A DNA stretch of 64,000 bases from the NCBI RefSeq assembly GCF_000150955.2, contig NW_002238036.1, forward strand, positions 1 to 64,000. The letters run 5' to 3'. Within the stretch, counting starts at the first letter, position 1. Every line of letters starts with the position of its first letter. The DNA comes from Phaeodactylum tricornutum CCAP 1055/1 (taxonomy: Eukaryota > Bacillariophyta > Bacillariophyceae > Surirellales > Neidiaceae). Below the pieces are notes generated by a model. The model worked only from the letters and a program-made list of their open reading frames with translations. It had not been told where the DNA came from and did no database searches. The position numbers and the translations under genes were made by a program. Shown piece by piece: positions 21,226 through 31,271 of the stretch.

Positions 21226-21656
21226 ACCAACGATTGATTCGACCAAACTGCTCCTGAGACGCATAGAAGAACTTCTGTTTTGTTATGCGTATTTGCTTAT
21301 GTTTGTTGGGGACGGAGAGAATCTACCAATACCAAACGGTTAACATAGTAGTGAACCAATAACGCTTGGACTTTGGACTGGTCAATATGGACCCGAGACG
21401 ACACGCATGCGATTTACTAAACCCTTAAGACCAAACCGAAACCCAATAGAGGAATATGTAGAGTCAAGTCAATCCAATGGATGAAGATGATGTTACAGAA
21501 AGAGAGTTTGGTAAGCTACTTTATGGTTTTTCGAGATACCCCTCACAGTACATAGGGACTGGACGCTATCTTGTGTTGGGCAGAAACAAACCGAGTAGCA
21601 TGAAAATGAAGAATGCATGAAACGTCGATGGCAGAGTGACGGGTGGGATTTTCGAA
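21226..21656. other. Convergent 3' region
   Basis: 431 bp between the NMP kinase stop and the stop of the small minus-strand gene. No ORF or repeat stands out. Confidence 0.5.
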
Positions 21657-21989
21657 TTAGTCCTGGGCAATCGACTTGCCTTGTGCTTCTTTAAAAGCAG
21701 GTATATGCTTGAAGAAGAGGCGGCGACACCAGCTAATCGGTCCGGGCGATCCAAATTCTGGACGTGATGGTACCTCCTGCGTAATTCGCTCCGCCGCTTC
21801 CTTCATGAGATCGTATGCGCAGGCTTCCAAATCGGCTGCCTGACCAGGGCGAAGATAAAGCAATGATTTTTGGGAAAGATCCCAATCACGTTGCGTTTGC
21901 CGGACCGATTGCAGATAAAACGAATGAGAAACGACCAAAAAGGTCAACAAAACGACGCAAAGCTTCTCGAAAATGATCCAGTTTTTCAT
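21657..21989 (-). CDS. Small single-span membrane protein, unknown
   Basis: From the ATG at 21989 the frame gives 110 residues; the open frame extends upstream only from a TTG. A hydrophobic helix occupies about 8-24 (EKLCVVLLTFLVVSHSFYL). It is followed by a soluble part with CAYDLMKEAAERITQEVP, then GSPGPISWCRRLFF. No family is recognised. A TGACTGTGA element on the same strand lies about 100 bp before the ATG (complement at 22091-22099), supporting this start. Confidence 0.55.
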   Translation of the reverse strand: MKNWIIFEKLCVVLLTFLVVSHSFYLQSVRQTQRDWDLSQKSLLYLRPGQAADLEACAYDLMKEAAERITQEVPSRPEFGSPGPISWCRRLFFKHIPAFKEAQGKSIAQD

Positions 21990-23264
21990 TGTCAACAATG
22001 TCTGGAGCGTGTTTACAGATTTGCGAGGCCGAGAGAACCACGGGAGCTCTGTCAGGGGCACTCGGGACCACTCGAATGCACACGCCAAACTCACAGTCAA
22101 CAAAAGCTAAGTCGAGATTGACTGTGAGAATAAAATCTGGTTACTGTTAGACAGCCTCGTGAGAGTTGACAGAGAAGAACATCGACATCTCGGTTTTGAT
22201 TGGCAGCACGTCGAAATCGAATGCGGAGCGAAATTCCGATATTCAAATAGGCCTACATGATTGGATGATCACAAAATATCGTCATGCCTACGTCAGATCT
22301 TCACGAGCGCTGGCGAATTTACAAGCCTTTCATGTGCATACTTATTGATATCCGAAGAGAAGGTCAATGACTGCTAAACGCCAATTTGATAGAACCCCTC
22401 ACACATAGACAAAAACGGAAAACAATCTGTCTCACAGCGCCGTGGGTAGCATTCTTACCATTGAAACTAGCTATGCAAAAACACTATAGAGTTAGAGAAT
22501 CAATCATGTCTGCTTCACCGGAGAAACATACAACGGCAATGTGAAGCCTTGCATGACGGTGCACCGTAACAAGCGACCGACTGCTGACAAGACCTTGCTG
22601 TAAAATGATAGTCTTTGCATTCTTATATTCTCGTTTGCAAGTTCTGTTTCCTAGCCACGCTCTTTATCACTGCTCCTTCCATTCAAAGCCATTCTATACA
22701 ACTCAAACAATACTGTCTCTCCTTTTCCGTAAATAGCAAAGAGAGATAAAAAATGAGACAGCCAACAACACATCGTTACCGTGATGGATATTCTACAAGG
22801 TGACCAATCCAGAACTGCGTTTCTACAACAGCCAAAGCAAGGGCGGTGAGGCCGATGATGTCATTGGCACTGATTCCGACAATACCGTGGATAGTCCCAT
22901 ATCTGAGCGCAGCCAGCTAGTGTCAGCTCCAGCTCAATGCTATTCCAAAATACCACTGGCAGTGCTTAAACAGCTTTTGCAGCCGGTGTAGACAGAGGCA
23001 AAGTAATCTAATACCAAGGTACCATTGAAATTGCAGTCTTTGACATCTGGTGGGCGCCTCAACCAAGGTGAGTACTATTCCGGTCTCCACTTTCGCGCTT
23101 TTATATATACCAGCATTTCTGACTGACTTGTGTTTCAAGTTGGTTATGTTACTTTTTGGAACTTTTCCATTCGACCCATTCATAATGCCGTGATTCCAAT
23201 TTATACAGATCCTTATAGCGTTTGATGCCTTTCTGTAAACATTATTCACAGTCAAGGTCAGTAC
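21990..23264. other. Gene-poor interval
   Basis: About 1.3 kb without a supported gene. Two copies of TGACTGTGA face each other at 22091-22099 (complement) and 22119-22127, forming an 11-bp inverted repeat (TTGACTGTGAG) with a 17-bp gap. A further complement copy lies at 23246-23254. Confidence 0.5.
22091..22127. promoter_or_regulatory. Inverted pair of TGACTGTGA elements
   Basis: CTCACAGTCAA near 22090 and TTGACTGTGAG near 22118 are perfect 11-bp complements around a short spacer. In DNA this is a palindromic double site; in RNA it could be a hairpin. It is just upstream of the small membrane-protein gene on the minus strand. Confidence 0.45.
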
Positions 23265-23753
23265 ATGATGGAATGTTGCATCGTTCCGCCCAATGCCTCA
23301 CTTTCCTTACACGATTGCACGGATTTTTGTATTATTAGCCGAGTACTGTACGGAGACATCACAAGTACTATGTTCGCTACGGCGCTGACTCTTGGCCAAA
23401 CCATTCAACCACCACTGGAAGTGTTACGTAGCGCTTGTTACGGGCTTTTTGAATTGTATCAACCACATACCTTACACGTACATTCTCTATCCGCAAGGGG
23501 GAAAAGGTTTCAGATTGAGGCTGGTCATCAAGGAGCCCAATCCTTGATGTCCTCACGCCTCCTGACTACAGCCACAATCGCGATTGCACTTTCTACAGGC
23601 TTCAGGCTATTCGTGTGCGCAATGGCAATCGCGATTGCACTTTCTACAGGCTTCAGGCTATTCGTGTGCGCAATGGCAATCGCGATTGCACTTTCTACAG
23701 GCTTCAGGCTATTCGTGTGCGCAATGGTTTACGACAAGATTAAAAGGACTTGA
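23265..23753 (+). CDS. Doubtful ORF carrying a three-fold 17-residue repeat
   Basis: A 162-codon frame from ATG with no recognised domain in its first 100 residues. Its C-terminal part is AIAIALSTGFRLFVCAM repeated three times, because the underlying DNA is a 51-bp tandem repeat and 51 is a multiple of three. The repeat is also open in another plus-strand frame (23584-23994), so openness is weak evidence of coding. It may be a recent gene or non-coding DNA. Confidence 0.3.
   Translation: MMECCIVPPNASLSLHDCTDFCIISRVLYGDITSTMFATALTLGQTIQPPLEVLRSACYGLFELYQPHTLHVHSLSARGKRFQIEAGHQGAQSLMSSRLLTTATIAIALSTGFRLFVCAMAIAIALSTGFRLFVCAMAIAIALSTGFRLFVCAMVYDKIKRT
23575..23727. repeat. 51-bp tandem repeat, 3 perfect copies
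   Basis: Three consecutive units begin CAATCGCGATTGCACTTT and end GTGCGCAATGG; no mismatch was seen between copies, so the expansion is young or homogenised. Each unit contains the palindrome AATCGCGATT. The length keeps reading frame in the ORF that spans it. Confidence 0.95.
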
Positions 23754-24114
23754 AAACTTTCACTCCATGCCCGGATCTACCGGCAGATCGACTCGCTACC
23801 ATCTGCTTGTGACAAGAATGCCCATAACGCATTTGGTACTCAGCTGTAGTATCATTCTCATTTTACCTCTAACAGTAAGCCATCCCAGTTGTTTTGATCA
23901 TTCGTTGAGCGTTGTCGCCATCAAGAAAACAGTAGACACACCTGAAGCATCGAATGAGAAACAAAGTAGCTCGTTCAACCCTAAAGGCCTGTGACGTACC
24001 ATTTTTTTATTTTATTTTATTATTTTTAATCAATTTGCTTGCTGGATAAGTGAAGCTTGCCAATACATGAAATTCATCTGAAGCATACCTGGGACACCCC
24101 CGTTTTCTTTTGTC
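23754..24114. other. Downstream flank of the repeat ORF and cdc20 3' region
   Basis: 361 bp; no supported gene. A low-complexity T/A run (TTTTTTATTTTATTTTATTA) near 24001-24030 precedes the Cdc20 stop on the opposite strand and may belong to its 3' UTR. Confidence 0.5.
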
Positions 24115-25617
24115 TCAGCGAATTTGAGACGTCCAACTGCACTTATTCGTACTAGCCACGCTGTAAAGGTCTGTTGAGCTTCCAAGCTTTTTACTGATCG
24201 ATGGAGTTGCAAAGATGTCCCAAAATCGAAGCGTTTCGTCGGCTGCAGCCGACAAAACCGTTCCACCATCCGGGCTGACTGCCATGTGTAAAACACGAGA
24301 CGTGTGGCCTTCGAATTCTTTGATCTTGGTCATTGACGGATATTTCCAAAGGCTAAGCTGATTTCGAGCATAACCATGAGACGACAAAATCTCCTTTTCG
24401 AAAGGGTTCCACTGCAAAGCGCAAACCTGCGAGCCCGTATCAATTGAATTGAGCAAGACCCCACTACGCGTGTTCCAAAACTTGATCGTGCGGTCAGCTG
24501 TACCGCCCCCAGTTGCAAGCAAATTTCGCTCGTGGGGAGACCATGCCAGTGCCTTGACGGCAGCTTGGTGATCCGTAATATGGACTCGTGGGGCAGATGC
24601 CGAGGAGGTGGAAGCATCCCAAAGGCAAAGTAAGTTGTCGTTACCACCGCTGGACAAAGTTTCGCCGTCGGGACTCCAGGCTAGACCACAAACCTCTTGC
24701 TCATGCGCTTTCAGAGTTGCAAGGCTGTGGCGTGCCACACGAACATCATGATTGACAATAGTGGTGTCTCTGCTTCCACTGGTCAAAATGTGACGATTCC
24801 ACGCTAAAGACCCAACTCTATCCGTATGTCCATCCATAGATCGAAGCTGGGTCCCCGACTCTACATCCCAGAGTTGTGTTGCCCCCGATGACACACCCAC
24901 CGCCAAGTGCGCGCCACCCGCCTGTACCCAAGATACAGAGGAGATGTGCGCAGTTGGAGTGGCATCGAAAGTACAAAGCTCTTGAATGTCGCCAGTACCC
25001 GCATTCCAAAGGTACACGGTCTGTCCAAGGGCGACAGCAAGAACATTGGTGTCGCTCCAAGCCAGAAGATTAAGATAGTAATCGTCCATCAGATCTGGGG
25101 CATCAAGAATACGACTCGGAGCAGACGGGATCTGTCGTGCCACCAGCCTTGTGCAGGACTTTTTCTTTGGCCCAGTTGCTGAAGCGGAGTACAAGATATT
25201 TAAGTTGTTCACCGTGTCGCCCTTTGGAGCGGGAGCTTTTTCTTTGTAGCTTATTATACGACTCGAGCTCGGGTCGTCCACACCTAGCAAGGCGGAACTG
25301 AGATTTGACGTGTATTGGTCTTTCTTAGCGTCAGACACAGATTTCTGATCCTCAGCAATACCGCTTACGCTTGCGTCTGTCATACTGATATCAGAAGAAG
25401 ACCGCATTTGGTATTTTGAAAGCTCTATGTTCATGCTTGCACGATTGGGAATAAAACGATCTCCAACATTTGCATCAAGTGGTCGCCGGTTTTCGGTCGA
25501 CTGGTATTCTTGCTTCTTGCGCTCCCACCGTGGACGCACGCTTGTACGAACAGATGTGTTGGAGTCACAGAACGAAGTCTCCATGAGATTCTCATAGTCA
25601 ACGACAGAGCGAGTCAT
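24115..25617 (-). CDS. cdc20: Cdc20/Fizzy WD40 activator of the anaphase-promoting complex
   Basis: 500 residues from the ATG at 25617 (the frame begins three codons earlier at a TTG). The protein recruits substrates such as securin and mitotic cyclins to APC/C. The C-box DRFIPNR is at 53-59, followed by ASMNIELSKY as in the Cdc20 branch (DRFIPNRSAMD) rather than Cdh1. A conserved linker, RQIPSAPSRILDAPDLMDDYY, leads to NLLAWSDTNVLAVAL and seven WD-type blades with WDVESGTQL, GSRDTTI, LCLWDAS, IKFWNTR and LRFWDIF. The last two residues are Ile-Arg, the IR tail that binds APC3. Disordered N-terminus contains KEKAPAPKGD, similar to the Cdc20 Lys-Pro region. Confidence 0.95.
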   Translation of the reverse strand: MTRSVVDYENLMETSFCDSNTSVRTSVRPRWERKKQEYQSTENRRPLDANVGDRFIPNRASMNIELSKYQMRSSSDISMTDASVSGIAEDQKSVSDAKKDQYTSNLSSALLGVDDPSSSRIISYKEKAPAPKGDTVNNLNILYSASATGPKKKSCTRLVARQIPSAPSRILDAPDLMDDYYLNLLAWSDTNVLAVALGQTVYLWNAGTGDIQELCTFDATPTAHISSVSWVQAGGAHLAVGVSSGATQLWDVESGTQLRSMDGHTDRVGSLAWNRHILTSGSRDTTIVNHDVRVARHSLATLKAHEQEVCGLAWSPDGETLSSGGNDNLLCLWDASTSSASAPRVHITDHQAAVKALAWSPHERNLLATGGGTADRTIKFWNTRSGVLLNSIDTGSQVCALQWNPFEKEILSSHGYARNQLSLWKYPSMTKIKEFEGHTSRVLHMAVSPDGGTVLSAAADETLRFWDIFATPSISKKLGSSTDLYSVASTNKCSWTSQIR

Positions 25618-26513
25618 GTTGGACAAATGCTGTAAATGGAGGAGTAGGGAATGGGGCGCGCAAGATCATGAGAATGTGATCATCGTTTTGTTTTCGGCGC
25701 CTTTTGAAGCGGCACGCTCCGAAAGGCAAAGAGATACCATCGCTTACCTTGACTATAATTTAAACGAGCTGTATGGGAAAACTCTTCGTTATTTGCTTCT
25801 CTCGTTGGGAGGTTGATGGAAAGAAGACAAATCCAAGCCGTCAGTCGCCACACGATCTGCGATTCGCGACCGAAAAGGTGAATGTGGCGATAGCTCGTAG
25901 CGCGTGTACCACATATACACACACGTATGATATATAAATCAATAATATTCGAAAAATATAAATTTTGATCGCAGTCTAACGCACGACAGCTCTACTTGCG
26001 TAGCTTTGAGTCCGACCCTGCCCAACAATAGTACTAGTAGTGTCCCGTTGTCAGTGTCATCATGGCGAGACTGGAACGAAATGAAAGTTTGGCATTTTTT
26101 GATTTCAGAGCTCACGCATCGGAGAACGATCCTATTTCTGATCGCACAGTTGAAACATTGCAATTTGCAGTGAGGCTCTTGCTCAATGTTTTTCAACCGC
26201 TGAAGCTAAGAAAATGAGAGGTAGAGCTTTCCGTCACTGCAAACAGCTAAACTGTATTCTTGAACGCCGGTGAGTAAGCTGGACCACATGCAACTCTTCT
26301 ACGACGGACCACATCTCGAAGAAAACACTAACTGTTGTTCAGCGAAGTCGCAACTGAAAATGATGCAAGGCATATGGGCGAAATGAGAATCCTATGTCAC
26401 TGTTACTTTAGGAAAGGCCTTGTATTTCAAAAAGATTTGCTCGTCTGGAAGGAGCAGAGATCGCACAAGACCCCATTATTTGTTGCTTGATACTCTTTAA
26501 TGATTTGAGGGTT
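25618..26513. other. Intergenic region, cdc20 promoter and MscS 3' side
   Basis: About 0.9 kb. The Cdc20 end holds the promoter of that gene; an 85-codon minus-strand frame at 25939-26196 shows no domain. No repeats were recognised. Confidence 0.5.
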
Positions 26514-27821
26514 CTAGATCTCCACCAGTGTCACGCCCTGGTTTCTCACGGCACGATCAATAGCCTGCAGCACTTGCATTCGATTGCTAAAGTACTCATC
26601 CCCAATCGGTTTGAGATAGAAATGCGCGTCCACCATAATTTCCAAAGCTGACTCTGGAGTAAAATCAGTCCAGTAAGCGCGAAAAGGACGCGTGCCATCC
26701 GTAATCAAAAATGGACATGCTGCACGAATCTCTTGCTTGATCATGTCTAAAAGTCCTGGGACTTTCTCGGCGTCTTTGTACTTAATCTTGAGGGTTTGCT
26801 TGACTTGACAATAGCGTATGCGCGAAAGATTGCTTACTTGTTGTTTGAGAAGATCAGTATTTGGAATGCTAACCATAACTTCATCCGATCCGCGCAGTAC
26901 TGTCTCCAACCACCCCAGTTTCACAATAGTTCCCGACTGTCCGTTGCCAAACTTGACACTGTCGCCTTCGTAAATTCGATCAGATGATGCCAACATGAGA
27001 CCATTCAAAATCTGTGTAGTGATACCCTGACTAGCCAGACCTACCGCCAATGTACCAACACTTCCAAAGGCCAGGAAGGAATGCATAGCGACACCCATTT
27101 CAACCTTGAATAAGTTGAGTGTTGCAAGAATGCCGGCGGCGTAGATGGCGGCATCCAAAAGACGGTTGAAAATTTGCATGCGGCCGTACGTTTCCGGATG
27201 GTGTGAAACGTAACGTCGGAGCAGATACTTTTTGATGGCAGCAAGGCGCTGTGCGCCCCACACGGTGTAGGCCGCTTGTGCGAATGCATGTGGGACGTTA
27301 CCCATTTTACAAAAGTCAAACCCGAGACCAACACAGTAAAGCTGCAAAATGTCAGTGAGATACACCAACGTTGCAATCTTGGCAATCTGCTGTAAATGAT
27401 CAGCCAAGACGAACAAAGCCGTGTCCCCAAAAGGACGTTGCATCATAAGTTTTTCGTACGGAATCTTCAAGACCGGAACCGTCGTCCAACCGATCAGCAC
27501 AATTAGTAGAAGATCTTCAAAATGCACAGTCTGCTCTACAGTCTTATATAGCAGTTTCGCCTCTTCCCTGCTGATGAGTACGCGAGCGAGAAAGCCTTGT
27601 TGTCCAGCCAGGGTTCCGTAGCCGGCCAGATTTTGGACGGAACTCTTTATTGCACTGGATGCTTTCTTAACTTCCTCCGCAAATCCACCGGTCCCAGATC
27701 CAGCGGGGTCAATGGGAGAAGCTTGAATGACCGGAATCCAAGCCACTAGCACCCACAAGCAGCCGACGACGCAACATGGACGAAGCCAAGGCGAGGAGCG
27801 AAAGTTCCTGTGAAACGTCAT
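26514..27821 (-). CDS. MscS-family mechanosensitive ion channel
   Basis: 435 residues, single exon, ATG start. The N-terminal 35 residues form a cleavable-type signal (LRPCCVVGCLWVLVAWIPVIQAS). Hydrophobic helices follow near 105-125, 140-165 and 215-250. The pore-lining helix and its link to the beta domain are clear: SFLAFGSVGTLAVGLASQGI, then LNGLMLASSDRIYEGDSVKF and GQSGTIVKLGWLETVLR, ending in SIPNTDLLKQQVSNLSR. These are the most conserved features of MscS. Such channels release solutes under membrane tension; plant MSL2/3 do so in plastids. The signal sequence suggests ER-routed or plastid location, but there is no clean ASAF motif. Confidence 0.92.
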   Translation of the reverse strand: MTFHRNFRSSPWLRPCCVVGCLWVLVAWIPVIQASPIDPAGSGTGGFAEEVKKASSAIKSSVQNLAGYGTLAGQQGFLARVLISREEAKLLYKTVEQTVHFEDLLLIVLIGWTTVPVLKIPYEKLMMQRPFGDTALFVLADHLQQIAKIATLVYLTDILQLYCVGLGFDFCKMGNVPHAFAQAAYTVWGAQRLAAIKKYLLRRYVSHHPETYGRMQIFNRLLDAAIYAAGILATLNLFKVEMGVAMHSFLAFGSVGTLAVGLASQGITTQILNGLMLASSDRIYEGDSVKFGNGQSGTIVKLGWLETVLRGSDEVMVSIPNTDLLKQQVSNLSRIRYCQVKQTLKIKYKDAEKVPGLLDMIKQEIRAACPFLITDGTRPFRAYWTDFTPESALEIMVDAHFYLKPIGDEYFSNRMQVLQAIDRAVRNQGVTLVEI

Positions 27822-28378
27822 GGCGCTATGATTCTAACAAATTTTGCACGCTAACAGAAAGTGAACCAAAACAATACTTAAAAAAGGGCTGAGAAAACGA
27901 CACCAGGGTCACTTCTGCTCTAGGTTCAAGGAGGTGGAAAGGCTAGAGGCAAAGGGGTGTCAGGAATGATTGACGCAGTGAGCAAAATAGTACGGAATGA
28001 TATACTTCATTGACAGTGAAACGGAAATCCGATCCACTTGCGTCGTGTTGGTTTGATTGCCTTTCTGCCAACGCTCATCCGCAGACTTTCGACGATCAAA
28101 GGGATTCACTGTGTGAGCTATATGTTTCAGTACCGAAGGAGCTATCGTACCTAAATATTGTTTTTAGAACGGCATTGAAATTCTGATAGAGTATGTAGAA
28201 GTTGCATCTATATTCGTCCTGCGCTTGGATGGGAATCTTTCGTGACACCGAATCGAAGGAGAATATAAGTTCCATCATCACGAGATTTATCGTGTAAAAC
28301 AAAAGAAACATATTGGACGCTCTCTCCATTCACTGTCAGCAATCTACCCCGTCGCTATTCCCTTCATATCCCTACGCC
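27822..28378. promoter_or_regulatory. Divergent promoter region, MscS / aquaglyceroporin
   Basis: 557 bp between two membrane-transport genes pointing apart. It contains the variant element TGACAGTGA at 28011-28019 and its complement at 28330-28338, the second only 41 bp before the aquaglyceroporin ATG. Both genes deal with osmotic balance, so shared control is possible but unproven. Confidence 0.5.
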
Positions 28379-29599
28379 ATGGTAGATTCAAAGTCAATCA
28401 AAGATCCAGAAAGTCAAGGATACGGTAAGGACGAACCGCTTAGCGCAGCAGCGAAAAATCGAGCCATCATCACGCACAACGAGAGTCTCGTCGATCAAAC
28501 CCTTGGCTAGACAACCTCACTCAGCTCTCTTTGCCGCTATATTGCTTGCCAAATGGGCAGGGTCCATCCAAGGAGCTAGCAGCCACTATGCCTCTACGGA
28601 ACATACCGTCGAAGAGGCGGACGCCGAGGAAGGTCCCTTTCCGGTCGATCTCAAGTCCATGTTGATTGCCGAAGTGTTTGGCACCTGCATGTTCGTACAG
28701 ATTGGCTGTGCCGCCAATGCCGTTGCGCTCTATACACACAACAGTACTACCATGACCATCGACTGGCAAGTAGGTGTGGTATGGGCGCTCGCCATGACGG
28801 TGGCAGTCTTTCTTTCTGCGGCTTTATCCGGAGCTCACTTGAATCCGGCTGTGAGTTTCTCGTTTGCGCTCGCACGCCCCGCCGACTTTCGCTTTCGGAA
28901 ACTCATTCCCTACTGGGCAGCACAGCTGGGCGGAGCGCTTTTGGCAGGCATTGTCAATTTGTTTTTGTTCCATCAAGCGATCTCACACTACGAAAAGAAA
29001 ATGGCGATCGTCCCCGGAGCTGCTGGTTCCATTCAAAGTGCTGCGGCTTTTGGGTGCTATTGGAGGTAAAAACTCGCTGACAAAAGTTGCTTAGACTCTA
29101 CACTGCAACTATCTCATACCAGTTGTTTTGCTGCTTACGCTGTAGTCTCAACTCAAAGTACATTTCCAACGGTGTCCATGCTTTTTTTATTGAAGCATTC
29201 GGAACCGGTGTATTGGTGTTCTGTATCTTTGCCGCCACACACATTAAGAACCCGTTACCGGGCGTTGCCGTTCCTCCTATCATTGGGGCGATGTATGGTG
29301 TTCTGGTTGTTACGTTGGGTCCCATGACCGGGTACGTTGTTGCGGACGACAATAGATCTCCGTTGACCAAGCTCCCAGTAATCCCATGCTCGGCTTCCTT
29401 ACATTCGACTTTGTTTTTTGTATTTTCTTTACAAAACAGTGGATCCTTCAATCCGGTTCGGGATATGGGGCCCCGAATCGTATCGGTGATCGGCCACTGG
29501 GGCCCGACCGCCTTGACTAATTTTTTGCCCTACCTACTCGGACCGATGATTGGCGGACCTATTGGCGCGTTTTTGGCCGACAAAGTGCTAATGCTATAG
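28379..29599 (+). CDS. Aquaglyceroporin (MIP family)
   Basis: Four exons, 28379-28424, 28525-29065, 29146-29331 and 29440-29599, total 310 residues. The last two junctions restore the fold exactly (GCYW-S-LNSKY; TLGPMT-G-GSFNPVRD). The first join is less certain, resting on phase and a GGTAAGG donor. Six hydrophobic helices are visible. The first pore loop is HLNPAVSF (NPA at 122-124); the second is SFNPVRDMGPR (262-264), with NPV replacing NPA. Aspartate after the selectivity arginine (RD) is the mark of glycerol-conducting GlpF-type channels. It should carry glycerol or other small neutral solutes across plasma or internal membrane. Confidence 0.88.
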
Positions 29600-29710
29600 C
29601 GACTAATCACGAACCATTCAGCGAGGCTTCGTTGTATTCATGAATCGCTCGCGCACGAATGCGGAAACAAGAGCAAACGCGTGGTTTAAACACATTCTTA
29701 GACGTATGCC

Positions 29711-30637
29711 TTAGCCTTCCGCTTTGCGAGAGGGCTCTGTCAACCGAATCACATTGACCGGAACCAACATTTGGGATACATTCAGGTTCAATGCTAGACT
29801 AGTTTCGTACACTTGCTCGACCGCTTCTTGTGTGACGCGACAAAAGACCAATCGGAGACATTCAATAGCATTTCGCAATCGTGCGAGATTCCTCCGTTCC
29901 TCCGGAGAAAGTGGCATGGAAGCATGTTCCACTCTTCGACGCTCCTGTAATTCGACCAGTTCCGGCCCACCGGTGGCTTCCAAGTCTGGCATGGCTCGCT
30001 GCATCCAAATCACACCGTTGCATCCCCACAACACTTGAAACTGTTGATTCAAAATTGTGGTAAAGTGATTCTTTCGTCTAGGTATCAGTTTGGGCGGTAC
30101 GGTTACGATGCATCCGTTTTCGAGTTTACCGTAACGAACAGATCGTGTGTGTAGCAGCAGCGAGCCATCTTGCTGAGTCTTATGTACTTCCGCAGAAACG
30201 AGATCACCTTCTTGAAGGTACGATCTCATATCTCGCGAATCTTGCGCGGTCCGCATCCGTTGGACACCTCCAGGCAAGTGAACGCCGCTTAATGGAAGTG
30301 CCGCATCCCGGGCGTGGGGAATCAATCGTACCTTCCATCGTTGCGATGTGACGGAAGTAATCCGACCCACCACCAAGTCGCCGACTTGTCCAACGTAGAC
30401 ACCGTCGGATACGCTCTCCACACTTACAAGTTTGTTCACGCGCTGGACGATGCCGAGAACAGAAGCGACCAGCCGATCTTCCGTCTCCGTCTTTTCCACG
30501 TACGTTCCGTGCCCTCGTAAAAACGAATCTTGTCCGTTTGGATCCGACAGACTTGAAACTGCTAAAATTTGACCGGGGATCACCAAATGCTTCACAGAAG
30601 ATGACGACGATGACGGTGAGATGGTGTCATGGCTCAT
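29711..30637 (-). CDS. RRP4: Exosome complex subunit Rrp4 (EXOSC2)
   Basis: 308 residues from ATG. Rrp4 is an S1/KH cap subunit of the nine-subunit RNA exosome, threading RNA to the nucleases in 3'-5' decay and rRNA processing. The order is right: an N-terminal beta domain with VIPGQIL and FLRGHGTYVE, an S1 domain (GVYVGQVGDLVVGRITSV, then WKVRL), LQEGDLVSAEV with a short basic segment, and a KH region with the family marker GCNGVIWM. C-terminal helices follow (RNLARLRNAIECLRL). Length and motifs match eukaryotic Rrp4. The gene ends about 110 bp from the aquaglyceroporin stop in convergent orientation. Confidence 0.94.
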   Translation of the reverse strand: MSHDTISPSSSSSSVKHLVIPGQILAVSSLSDPNGQDSFLRGHGTYVEKTETEDRLVASVLGIVQRVNKLVSVESVSDGVYVGQVGDLVVGRITSVTSQRWKVRLIPHARDAALPLSGVHLPGGVQRMRTAQDSRDMRSYLQEGDLVSAEVHKTQQDGSLLLHTRSVRYGKLENGCIVTVPPKLIPRRKNHFTTILNQQFQVLWGCNGVIWMQRAMPDLEATGGPELVELQERRRVEHASMPLSPEERRNLARLRNAIECLRLVFCRVTQEAVEQVYETSLALNLNVSQMLVPVNVIRLTEPSRKAEG

Positions 30638-31271
30638 GATATAATTCGGTATGCTGCTATTGGGTACTGCAACGAAGAGTCGCGCTCAGACGCGCTGACC
30701 AACTAACGTTCGGTAGCCGACAACGAGTGGGAGAAAACGTGTGAATGGTGAAAGCTTTACAGTCAATCCGTAGCTTGCCGATGCTCATCATTCGGTTTGA
30801 AGGTTTGACTGTGAGAGAGCAAGTTGCACTTAAGGTTGGAGAGAATGAAAGCAGTGGGCAAAAGCTCTATATATTGTGTTTGGTGGCTTCCGTGCTCTTT
30901 TGGATCGGGGCCTGTGCTGCGTCGGCAGATTACGTTTTTCTGTCGGTTCCTGCCGGATTGCAGATAAGCAGATCGTGGAATTCGAATGCCGGTTCGGCTA
31001 AGTTTCTATTCTGGAATGACCTCAGGACACGGCTCCAAAAGACCATGAGGAAACTATGGAATAGAGACGTCCTCCTCGACATGATGTCTCACAGTCAAGC
31101 AAGGTTCCCAGTCAGTTTGGCGGCTTTCGGATGCTTACAGCACCCGTCGACTCGTCTTTACTGCTAATTGACTGTGGTGTGCGAGGCTTTTGCTCGCAGA
31201 TCTAAACAGAAGCAAGGGTATTCGCATCACTTACAGATAATTGCAGCTGGTCTAAAACGAAAGCGGAGACG
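30638..31271. promoter_or_regulatory. Divergent region with 12-bp inverted repeats
   Basis: TTGACTGTGAGA at 30805-30816 and its perfect complement at 31087-31098 bracket 294 bp. A 140-codon ATG frame (30745-31167) with one hydrophobic stretch (LCLVASVLFWIGACAAS) crosses the interval; it has no known domain and I do not call it a gene. The outer elements lie about 170 bp before Rrp4 and before the small gene at 31272, so they may be promoter sites of the two divergent genes. Confidence 0.45.

Noticed and set aside
30745-31167. 140-codon ATG frame with one hydrophobic stretch
   Set aside because: No domain, and it includes both inverted copies of the recurrent 9-mer, so it more likely is promoter DNA.
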